Below, in pieces: positions 1 to 5,736 of a stretch of DNA of 7,279 nt (its first letter is position 1; every line of letters starts with the position of its first letter). Below the pieces are notes generated by a model. That model worked only from the letters and a program-made list of their open reading frames with translations. It was not told the origin of the DNA and made no database searches. The position numbers were made by a program, and so were the translations under genes. This DNA comes from an uncultured Clostridia bacterium (GTDB lineage Bacteria; Bacillota_A; Clostridia; Peptostreptococcales; Anaerovoracaceae), in NCBI GenBank assembly GCA_945873875.1, contig CAMCER010000033.1, positions 1 through 7,279 on the forward strand, in the 5' to 3' direction.

Positions 1-1295
1 TCGTTCTGCAGTATATCCACTTTCAGGTTCTGTATATCAGTGAGGACCTGAGGTGAGATCAGGTCGATGGCATCGTTGATGCCTGACATGACTTTCACCG
101 CATTGAGGATATTGGCAGCGGCAGCCACCATCCTTCTTGAACTTCTGCCTGTAACGATCTGTCCGTCAGGAAGCTCCATGGCCATTACGACTACGTTCTC
201 ATAGTGAGAACCGTCGCTTACCCGCTTTTCTTCAGCGTACTCTCTGGCAGGCTCAACTACCGCCCTGTCCTCAACTTTCAGATCGCATTCATCCATAAGG
301 AGTTTTGAACGCTCCAGGCTGGCTTCGCTTATCTTTCCTTTTTTATAGTCTACTAAAGCGATGAGGTATCTTCTGATGATCTCCTGATAAGATGCTTCCT
401 TTACCACCTCATCATCGATTATGGAAAATCCCGCTCTGTTGACGCCCATGTCTGTCGGGCTCTTGTATTCAGACTCTTTGCCTGTGATCTTTTCGATGAT
501 CCTCTTCACTACCGGGAACACTTCAAGGTCTCTGTTGTAGTTCACGGCCTGGACTCCGTATGCTTCCAGGTGGAATGAGTCGATCATATTGACATCCTTC
601 AGATCAGCAGTAGCCGCTTCATATGCCACGTTGACAGGATGCTTCAGCGGCAGATTCCAGATCGGGAATGTCTCGAATTTAGCATATCTTACTTTGACGC
701 CTCTCTTGTTATCGTGGTAAAGCTGTGAAAGGCAGGTGGCCAGTTTTCCGCTTCCGCCTCCCGGACCGGTGACTACCACCAGCGGTTTTGAAACTTCGAT
801 ATACGGATTGGCTCCGTATCCTTCTTCACTTACGATAGTGTCCACGTCTGTAGGATATCCCTTGGTGAATGTATGCTTGTAGGTCCTGATGCCCCGGCGT
901 TCCAGCTTGTTGATGAACATGTTCACTGCAGGCTCATCCTGATATCTGGTGACTACCACGCTGTTTATCTCAAGGTCGTACCTCCTGAAGATATCCAGGA
1001 GCCTCAGTACTTCCAGGTCATATGTGATACCGAAGTCCTGTCTGGTCTTGCTGGTAGTGATATCGCCGGCATAGATGCACATTATGATCTCCGCGTGATC
1101 CTTCAGCCTCTGCAAAAGCTTTATCTTGGCATTCTCGTCGAAGCCCGGCAGAACGCGCATTGCGTGTTTGTCCTGCACCAGCTTTCCTCCGAACTCAAGA
1201 TACAGCCGTTCGCTGTTTCCGCTGTTTATCCTTTTGCGGATATACCTGGACTGCTCCTCAATGTACTTTTCTGCATCAAAACCGATCTTTTTCAT
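1..1295 (-). CDS. UPF0371 / DUF1846 family protein, C-terminus cut by window edge
   Basis: The reading frame is open from an ATG at 1293-1295 to the left edge and gives 431 residues. I recognise it as the UPF0371 (DUF1846) family, whose members are about 500 residues, so roughly 70 C-terminal residues are missing. Family hallmarks are the N-terminus [30 protein letters not shown] near residue 48, [18 protein letters not shown] near 144, and [18 protein letters not shown] further on. A glycine-rich, P-loop-like GPGGGSGK lies at residues 177-184. It follows a hydrophobic strand (PLVVVT), which suggests nucleotide or phosphate binding, but I know of no proven reaction for the family. The protein looks cytosolic, with no signal peptide. 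The start is supported by GGGAGGG at 1300-1306, four bases upstream. It lies about 40 bp after a mini-protein gene on the same strand and may share its transcript. Confidence 0.93.
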   Translation of the reverse strand, partial: MKKIGFDAEKYIEEQSRYIRKRINSGNSERLYLEFGGKLVQDKHAMRVLPGFDENAKIKLLQRLKDHAEIIMCIYAGDITTSKTRQDFGITYDLEVLRLLDIFRRYDLEINSVVVTRYQDEPAVNMFINKLERRGIRTYKHTFTKGYPTDVDTIVSEEGYGANPYIEVSKPLVVVTGPGGGSGKLATCLSQLYHDNKRGVKVRYAKFETFPIWNLPLKHPVNVAYEAATADLKDVNMIDSFHLEAYGVQAVNYNRDLEVFPVVKRIIEKITGKESEYKSPTDMGVNRAGFSIIDDEVVKEASYQEIIRRYLIALVDYKKGKISEASLERSKLLMDECDLKVEDRAVVEPAREYAEEKRVSDGSHYENVVVMAMELPDGQIVTGRSSRRMVAAAANILNAVKVMSGINDAIDLISPQVLTDIQNLKVDILQN

Positions 1296-1334
1296 TTTTC
1301 CCTCCCAATAAATCTATGTGCAAAATATTATGAT

Positions 1335-1424
1335 CTACATGAATGCTACTGCGCCTGCCACTGCCGTGGCCACCATGGCTATGCAGATAAGGATCGCTAC
1401 GAATTTCGCTGTTTTCTTACTCAT
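1335..1424 (-). CDS. 29-residue single-pass membrane mini-protein
   Basis: This short ORF encodes MSKKTAKFVAILICIAMVAT followed by AVAGAVAFM and a TAG stop. Three lysines in the first seven residues precede one hydrophobic segment of about 22 residues (8-29), as expected for a membrane peptide with a cytoplasmic N-terminus. The strongest evidence that it is real is AGGAGGAG at 1428-1435, a near-perfect ribosome binding site 3 bases before the ATG. There is no overlap with either neighbour. The layout (basic Ser-Lys start, one hydrophobic helix, about 30 residues) resembles Prli42-like and DUF4044-like mini-proteins of Firmicutes. I cannot show homology at this length, so no function is assigned. 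It lies between the DUF1934 gene and the UPF0371 gene. Confidence 0.72.
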   Translation of the reverse strand: MSKKTAKFVAILICIAMVATAVAGAVAFM

Positions 1425-1439
1425 TTTCTCCTCCTGAAT

Positions 1440-1475
1440 AAAGCCTCCGCCTGTGACAAAACCGGCGGCTTTTTT
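1440..1475. terminator. Imperfect hairpin, possible (bidirectional) terminator or attenuator
   Basis: Bases 1440-1449 pair with 1463-1472 (AAAGCC plus CCG arms) with one mismatch and a 13-base loop. In the plus direction the hairpin is followed by six Ts (1470-1475), as in an intrinsic terminator, although no plus-strand gene needs one. In the minus direction, the direction of all the genes, it starts right at the DUF1934 stop codon and is followed only by TTTATT, a weak T-tract. It then runs into the ribosome binding site of the mini-protein gene. Partial termination or attenuation between the filament operon and the downstream genes is an inference. Confidence 0.5.
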
Positions 1476-1920
1476 ACATCACCTGTATATCCAGCCTGTT
1501 CCTTGCCTCTGTGAACAGCCCCTTCAGGCTTATGACATAATCAATGTTCAGTGTGCCCGGCGCATCGAAGGCCAAATCGTTTTTTATGTCGTTGGTCAGC
1601 ACTTCCATCTCTATGGGGCCCATAGGCGTATCGTAAAAACCTGTGAATCGCTTCCCCTTTTCAAAGCTTATCTCCGTGTCCACGCCTATGCTCTCACCGA
1701 ACCTCTTCATCTTCACTACATCGTCTTTGACTTTCAGCCGGATCTTGCATCCGGGGAATCCTTCCATCTCTCCTTCATCATAGATGAGATAAAGGCTGTC
1801 TCCCTTTCTGTACAGATCTCCCTCTGTGATCAGCTGAAGGTTCTCTTCGCCTCTGCCCGAGTCAAATATGGTCCCTGTTATTTTCATCGTGATCGGCCGC
1901 CGCATGGAGTTTTCGGTCAT
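1474..1920 (-). CDS. DUF1934 family protein (YwiB-like beta-barrel)
   Basis: This 148-residue protein has no signal peptide and is rich in alternating beta strands. I recognise the DUF1934 family, represented by Bacillus subtilis YwiB, whose members form a small calycin-like beta-barrel of about 140-150 residues. Family-typical stretches are LYLIYDEGEMEGFPGCKIRL near residue 43, the TPMGPIEMEVLTNDIKNDL region near 98, and the C-terminal LNIDYVISLKG followed by RNRLDIQV. The molecular function is unknown and the protein is presumably cytosolic. The ATG at 1918-1920 follows AAAGGAGAA about 8-9 bases upstream and lies 21 bp after the pilT-like stop, so the gene is probably the last member of the filament operon. 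A functional link to the filament is not established; it may be only a passenger. Confidence 0.88.
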   Translation of the reverse strand: MTENSMRRPITMKITGTIFDSGRGEENLQLITEGDLYRKGDSLYLIYDEGEMEGFPGCKIRLKVKDDVVKMKRFGESIGVDTEISFEKGKRFTGFYDTPMGPIEMEVLTNDIKNDLAFDAPGTLNIDYVISLKGLFTEARNRLDIQVM

Positions 1921-1941
1921 ATCTGTCTTCTCCTTTGTCTT

Positions 1942-2997
1942 TTATCCCAGACGCTTGACCATGTTCTCGTAGTGGACACATGATACCAGCGCCGTCTCTT
2001 TGCTTATGATGCCCTGCTTATACAGCTCCAGAAGGCTTCCGTCCATGGTGCACATGCCCTCACTGGAGGCAGCCTGCATGGCTGAATCCAGCTGATGGAG
2101 CTTGCCCTCTCTTATCATGTTCTGTATGGCAGGCGTTGATTTCATTATCTCGAATACCGGCACCAGACCGCCGCCTTCCTTCGGCACCAGCTGCTGGCAG
2201 ACTACTCCCTGAAGGATCTGCGCCAGCTGGATCTTCACCTGCTGCTGCTGATTGGCCGGGAACACGTCGATTATACGGTTTATGGTGTTGGCGGCGCTGT
2301 TGGTGTGCAGGGTGCTCAGAAGCAGCACTCCGGTCTCCGCAGCTGTTATGGCAGCTGAGATAGTATCGTAGTCTCTCATCTCTCCCAGCAGGATAACGTC
2401 GGGACTCTCTCTCAGAGCTGAGCGCAGTGAATCCAGATAGCTGGGCGTATCTATTGAGATCTCCCTCTGTGTGACTATGGATCTGTTATGCCTGTGGATG
2501 AACTCGATAGGGTCTTCCATAGTGATTATATGGCCGTCCCTGGTGTTGTTTATCCTGTCTATCATACAGGCCAGAGTTGTGCTCTTTCCTGTTCCGGCGG
2601 CGCCGGTTATGAGCACCAGGCCTTTCTTGTTCGCGGCGAGGGACAAAACGCTTTCAGGTATTCCCATCTTCTCAGGATCAGGCAGCCCGAAACGGATGAC
2701 TCTGATGACTGCCGCCAGAGAGCCTCTCTGTCTGAACACGTTGACCCTGAATCTTCCCAGATCTCTCACCGAGAAGGAGAAGTCATCGTCTATGCCTTTT
2801 TCAAGGTTATCTCTCTGCCTTCCGCTGACCTCATATATCTGCTCAACAAGATCGTTGATCGCTTCTACAGCCAGCTTGTCGCCTTCCTGACGCTTCTGCT
2901 CGCCGTGACATTTGAAAGTGATCTGCAGCCCCGGTATCATAAAGATATCGGAAGTGCCTTCATCCATTGCTTTTTTCAGAATCTCAAGAATATTCAT
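1942..2997 (-). CDS. pilT: PilT-family retraction ATPase (type IV filament motor)
   Basis: This 351-residue cytoplasmic hexameric-type secretion ATPase matches the usual length of PilT, about 345-370 residues. The ordered motifs are complete. Walker A is GAAGTGKST at 132-140, the Asp box is ITMEDPIE at 158-165, Walker B is DVILLGEMRD at 200-209 with catalytic Glu206, and the His box is STLHTNSA at 228-235 with His231. The C-terminal AIQNMIRE at 290-297 corresponds to the AIRNLIRE signature of PilT retraction ATPases, which argues for PilT rather than PilB/GspE. The long N-terminal domain and zinc-binding cysteines of PilB are absent. Known PilT proteins depolymerise type IV pili by ATP hydrolysis at the platform protein. 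A GGAGG at 3003-3007 lies five bases before the ATG. It is the only motor gene visible, so it could have an adapted role here. Confidence 0.93.
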   Translation of the reverse strand: MNILEILKKAMDEGTSDIFMIPGLQITFKCHGEQKRQEGDKLAVEAINDLVEQIYEVSGRQRDNLEKGIDDDFSFSVRDLGRFRVNVFRQRGSLAAVIRVIRFGLPDPEKMGIPESVLSLAANKKGLVLITGAAGTGKSTTLACMIDRINNTRDGHIITMEDPIEFIHRHNRSIVTQREISIDTPSYLDSLRSALRESPDVILLGEMRDYDTISAAITAAETGVLLLSTLHTNSAANTINRIIDVFPANQQQQVKIQLAQILQGVVCQQLVPKEGGGLVPVFEIMKSTPAIQNMIREGKLHQLDSAMQAASSEGMCTMDGSLLELYKQGIISKETALVSCVHYENMVKRLG

Positions 2998-3011
2998 ATG
3001 ATCCTCCGCTT

Positions 3012-3410
3012 TCAGTTACCGCTCCAGACATTTATGTCTGTGTTCTCATCCCACTCCTTGGTCAGCTTCCAGCCTGTGACCTCATAAGATCCTCCTGAGG
3101 AAGTGAATGAAACTGTAAGGATATATCCGTCCTTTTTTATCTCTTTCGTATACGTGCCGCCGCTGCTTTTCACGCCTTTAAGCGCTGCAGGATCTCTGCC
3201 TTCGGAAATGGCATTATCTGCGTCTTTTAAGAATGTCTGGCCTTCTGCTTCCAGCTCATACTTGACCGAGGCAGAGTCCGCGTACTTTTCAGCCAGCCTC
3301 AGATCGGCTCCCGCCGTAGTAAGAGTCAGTATGGAGAGTATGGTCAGACAGATGCTTATGACTGTCATCAGCAGTGCCAGAGGGCCGAGTCTTACAGGTT
3401 TGCTGTTCAT
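3012..3410 (-). CDS. Small pilin-like membrane protein (fourth of the set)
   Basis: The 132-residue product has a basic N-terminus (MNSKPVRLG) and one hydrophobic helix (about 10-34). A helical charged stretch follows (DLRLAEKYADSASVKYELEA, 36-55). The rest is a predicted beta-rich globular part with YILTVSFTSSGGSYEVTGWK. This is the overall build of a type IV pilin or minor pseudopilin, but the usual glycine-phenylalanine cleavage site with a glutamate at +5 is not present; Gly9 is followed by proline. I do not recognise a named family. The ATG overlaps the previous stop as ATGA (4-bp overlap), preceded by a GGGGG ribosome binding site, so the two proteins are translationally coupled. The pilT-like gene starts 14 bp after its stop. 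A role as filament subunit or assembly cofactor is inferred from context. Confidence 0.82.
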   Translation of the reverse strand: MNSKPVRLGPLALLMTVISICLTILSILTLTTAGADLRLAEKYADSASVKYELEAEGQTFLKDADNAISEGRDPAALKGVKSSGGTYTKEIKKDGYILTVSFTSSGGSYEVTGWKLTKEWDENTDINVWSGN

Positions 3411-3850
3411 GGTCTGCCCCCTTTCACATATACTTTAGTATCCATGGTATATGCCGGCTTTTCCGCATTTTTGTAATATACGCTGATGCGGCTCGATACC
3501 AGCCTTCCGGTCTTCGTCTTTTCCGGATCCCATGTCACTGTCACTTTATATACACCGTTTTTATCCGGCTTCTTTTCTTTATCGTAAAGGGCTGTCACTT
3601 TCCCCTTCTCGAGGGTCGCGCTGCCGTTTTCGTCAAGGAGCGAGAGAAGCTCATCCCTGCTTTCCGAAGCCTGGACGACTTCCGCCGCGTTCTGGGCGAT
3701 GCTGACAGAATCAGTCAGCCTCTGTGCTTCAGTGCTGTCAGTTTTCGCTATGGCGAAGACCTTGGTCAGCACCAGTATTATCACTACGAAAACCAGGATC
3801 ATGACAAGCGTCTCGATATAGAAGGCTGTGTTGTGTCCTCTTTCTTTCAT
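3407..3850 (-). CDS. Small pilin-like membrane protein (third of the set)
   Basis: The product has about 147 residues. A short polar leader (MKERGHNT) is followed by AFYIETLVMILVFVVIILVL, one membrane helix. This is reminiscent of a class III-type prepilin start, with a glutamate at +5 if processing occurred before the alanine, but the -1 glycine is missing. A helical region (about 36-70) and a beta-rich C-terminus (GVYKVTVTWDPEKTKTGRLV, then ISVYYKN) follow. I do not recognise a named family; pilin or pseudopilin shape plus neighbours suggest a minor subunit. The chosen ATG at 3848-3850 overlaps the upstream stop in TGATG. A GTG directly before it (3851-3853) sits seven bases from GGAGG (3861-3865) and is an equally possible start, adding one residue. 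Confidence 0.82.
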   Translation of the reverse strand: MKERGHNTAFYIETLVMILVFVVIILVLTKVFAIAKTDSTEAQRLTDSVSIAQNAAEVVQASESRDELLSLLDENGSATLEKGKVTALYDKEKKPDKNGVYKVTVTWDPEKTKTGRLVSSRISVYYKNAEKPAYTMDTKVYVKGGRP

Positions 3851-4308
3851 CACTTTCCAGCCTCCTTCCCTGTGTGCAGCAGCACCTGACCCGCGTCAGT
3901 ATCGACTGCGATCATGCTGCGGCCCTTCTTTTCCACAGTGAAAGTCTTCGTCTTTCCTATGACCTGGGCGCCTTCAGGAGACAGATCTCCTTCTGTCCTG
4001 CTGTATTCCTGCACCAGATCCCCTTTATACCTGTATACTTTCTGGGCATAGCCGGTATCCCCGTCTTCAACTACCAGTACAGCTCCGGCCTCATCATCTT
4101 TTACGATGCTGATGCGGCCCGGGTCCTGGCTCTTTGACAGGGAGGATATGCTGGAAAGTATGGCTCTGGTATTGTTGTTGGACTCCTGAGTCTCCACAGT
4201 GCCTTTGTAGATGTTGGCGCCGAAGATGACTATGAGGAGGAAGCCCGCCATGAAAAGTGCCAGTATTCCCATTGTATAAAATCCGGTCGATGATCTTCCG
4301 TTTTTCAA
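3850..4308 (-). CDS. Small pseudopilin-like membrane protein (second of the set; possibly DUF4860)
   Basis: This 152-residue protein begins with a TTG codon. The leader KNGRSSTG is basic and ends in glycine, and the next residues are FYTMGILALFMAGFLLIVIF. This is the closest match in the set to a prepilin peptidase site (glycine then an aromatic), but the +5 glutamate is replaced by glycine, as in some minor GspK-like pseudopilins. The hydrophobic helix (10-31) is followed by a polar helix and then a beta-rich domain with LVVEDGDTGYAQKVYRYKGD and a C-terminal strand pair. The layout suggests the DUF4860 group of clostridial membrane proteins, but I am not certain. It probably acts as a membrane-bound filament subunit or tip component. 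The gene overlaps its downstream neighbour by one base in TGATG. Confidence 0.8.
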   Translation of the reverse strand: MKNGRSSTGFYTMGILALFMAGFLLIVIFGANIYKGTVETQESNNNTRAILSSISSLSKSQDPGRISIVKDDEAGAVLVVEDGDTGYAQKVYRYKGDLVQEYSRTEGDLSPEGAQVIGKTKTFTVEKKGRSMIAVDTDAGQVLLHTGKEAGK

Positions 4309-4313
4309 ATGAG

Positions 4314-4321
4314 CACCTCCT
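4314..4321 (-). promoter_or_regulatory. Strong ribosome binding site fixing a TTG start
   Basis: AGGAGGTG reads on the minus strand seven bases (counted from AGGAGG) before the TTG at 4306-4308. No ATG or GTG lies at a usable distance in that frame; the next in-frame ATG is inside the membrane helix. This makes TTG the likely genuine start of the second pilin-like gene. Confidence 0.75.
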
Positions 4322-4322
4322 G

Positions 4323-4646
4323 TTATCTCTTATGCTCCGAGACCGTCACTTCAGGCGGCAGGTTTTCTGAAAACGCGTTATATGTGATATAGAAATCACG
4401 TGTGTTCACCTGCAGACCGTAGTTATCCTGAAGATACTTTACGTCGGGCGGATATACACCTTCAACTACATAACACTGCAGGGCGCTTCTTTCCACAGCG
4501 CTCTTCACTGCTTCTGCAGTATCATCTCTTATGTCTTTTGTCGGGACTTTGAAAGCCCATAAAGCTGCCAGCACCACTATCACCGCGACTATGATAAGAC
4601 AAACGATAATGGGCGCTCTGCTTTTTCTTTTGTCGGAGTACATCAT
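4323..4646 (-). CDS. Small GspG-like pilin/pseudopilin-shaped protein (first of the set)
   Basis: The 107-residue product has a basic leader (MMYSDKRKSRA), a hydrophobic helix (12-32), an amphipathic helix (about 40-58) and then ALQCYVVEGVYPPDVKYLQD at 55-74. An aromatic residue followed by a G-x-YP motif and a spaced leucine is typical of the segment after the N-terminal helix in GspG-type pseudopilins and many Gram-positive pilin-like proteins. This supports the fold, though the leader has no canonical Gly-Phe cleavage site (Ala11-Pro12 instead). I do not recognise a named family. The longer frame from TTG at 4667 is less likely, because AAGGTGA (4652-4658) lies five bases before the ATG at 4644-4646; the next codon is also ATG. 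The gene lies about 31 bp after the platform gene, and its stop abuts the next ribosome binding site. Confidence 0.83.
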   Translation of the reverse strand: MMYSDKRKSRAPIIVCLIIVAVIVVLAALWAFKVPTKDIRDDTAEAVKSAVERSALQCYVVEGVYPPDVKYLQDNYGLQVNTRDFYITYNAFSENLPPEVTVSEHKR

Positions 4647-4677
4647 AAATGTCACCTTTATTATCAAGCCCGCAGAC

Positions 4678-5724
4678 TTATCCGATAGAATTCATTATGC
4701 CGATGAGCGGTATCATGACGCTGAGAAGCGACAGTCCCACTGTCACTATCAGTATTCCTGAAAGCAGCGGATCCACAGTATCCACCAGTTTTCCGACTCT
4801 GCTGGTGCAGTTCTCACTGAGAAGTCCTGTGAGTCTTCTGAGCACTGACTCCATGTCGCCGCTCCGCTCGCCTGCCAGAAGCATCCTTCCGTATACCGGC
4901 TCGAACAGCTCCTCGTTATATGATGCCTGGGCGAAGCTGTGTCCTTCCTGCATGTGCTGCATGCTCTTTTTTATCTTTTCTTCCACTGCTTCGCAGTCAG
5001 TCATAGGCAGGCTGTTTGCCACTGCCTCATCCTGCATCTCGCCGCTGGCAAGGTATGTCTCAAGGGCTGATGTGAATCTGAAAAGTCCCATGCTGTCCAG
5101 GATGTCCGCGCAGATGGGCACCTTCCTGATCGCCTTTTCCACAACGTGTTTCTTTCCGCTTTTCCACAGCAGGTTCCCGAGAAGGAGCATGACTGCAAGC
5201 ACCACCATGATCACCAGTGCTACCCATGAAAATCCGTAGGCCCATCTGATGTAGCTGTATGTGGATGATGCCAGACTTCCTGTCAGGTTTTCATATACAT
5301 CTGAGAATGCAGGAAGAACCATGGTCAGCATTATGATAAGCACAGCTATTATCATCAGCAGCATTGCTGCAGGATACGTGATGGCCGACCTGAGTTTTTC
5401 TGCTATGGTCTTCTGCTCCGCATAGTATTCCGACAGCCTGAACAGTATGTCTTCCAGTCTTCCGGATCTTTCTCCCGCATCCACCATCTGAACAGCGTAT
5501 TCAGGGAATATCTCCGATTCCTTCATAGCCTCTGCCAGAGTGCTGCCTGCTTCGACCTTCTGATTCATCTCAGAAAGGGCTGCCCCCAGGACGCCTTCTG
5601 TATGCGCGCCTGAACTTAAGAGGGATATGGCTTCGTCTGTCTGTATGCCGGCACGGGCCATCATTCCCATGCTCTCACAGAACGCGCTGACGCCCATATT
5701 GTCCAGTTTCTTTTTTCCGCTCAT
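4678..5724 (-). CDS. pilC: PilC/GspF-family inner-membrane platform protein
   Basis: This 348-residue polytopic membrane protein has the duplicated T2SSF architecture. The first cytoplasmic helical repeat covers about 14-115 with FCESMGMMARAGIQTDEAIS and AGERSGRLEDIL (83-94). The second covers about 214-315 with FRFTSALETYLASGEMQDEA and AGERSGDMESVL (284-295). Membrane segments are near 117-140, 165-187 and 317-344. Such proteins couple cytoplasmic PilB/PilT ATPases to pilin insertion and removal. At 348 residues it is shorter than the roughly 400 of Gram-negative PilC, mainly at the N-terminus. A TTG at 5736 could extend it by four residues, but that TTG-GAG overlaps the ribosome binding site, so the ATG at 5722-5724 is preferred. 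It starts 12 bp after the lipoprotein stop. Confidence 0.93.
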   Translation of the reverse strand: MSGKKKLDNMGVSAFCESMGMMARAGIQTDEAISLLSSGAHTEGVLGAALSEMNQKVEAGSTLAEAMKESEIFPEYAVQMVDAGERSGRLEDILFRLSEYYAEQKTIAEKLRSAITYPAAMLLMIIAVLIIMLTMVLPAFSDVYENLTGSLASSTYSYIRWAYGFSWVALVIMVVLAVMLLLGNLLWKSGKKHVVEKAIRKVPICADILDSMGLFRFTSALETYLASGEMQDEAVANSLPMTDCEAVEEKIKKSMQHMQEGHSFAQASYNEELFEPVYGRMLLAGERSGDMESVLRRLTGLLSENCTSRVGKLVDTVDPLLSGILIVTVGLSLLSVMIPLIGIMNSIG

Positions 5725-5726
5725 TG

Positions 5727-5734
5727 CTCTCTCC
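5727..5734 (-). promoter_or_regulatory. Ribosome binding site deciding the pilC start
   Basis: GGAGAGAG on the minus strand has its GGAG core six bases before the ATG at 5722-5724. The alternative TTG start at 5734-5736 would overlap this site and has no site of its own, so the shorter protein is favoured. Confidence 0.65.
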
Positions 5735-5736
5735 AA

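Noticed and set aside
1296..1334. Separate promoter directly upstream of the UPF0371 gene
   Set aside because: CATAAT-like and TTGCAC-like words occur, but no pair has acceptable spacing before the ribosome binding site.
873..1514. Long plus-strand open frame opposite the UPF0371 gene
   Set aside because: It is antisense to a recognised conserved protein, runs across the mini-protein and hairpin, has no ribosome binding site and encodes no recognisable domain.
2471..3087. Plus-strand open frames opposite the PilT-like gene
   Set aside because: They mirror the coding constraint of the PilT-like gene, whose motifs are complete; the translations show no recognisable protein features.
3374..3889. 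Plus-strand open frame across two pilin-like genes
   Set aside because: It spans two overlapping minus-strand genes with good ribosome binding sites and has no initiation signal of its own.
4649..5239. Plus-strand open frame opposite pilC, Ser-rich and hydrophobic
   Set aside because: It is the antisense image of the PilC-like membrane segments.
5001..5245. Minus-strand short frames inside pilC
   Set aside because: They are out-of-frame readings within a clearly coding, full-length gene and lack ribosome binding sites.
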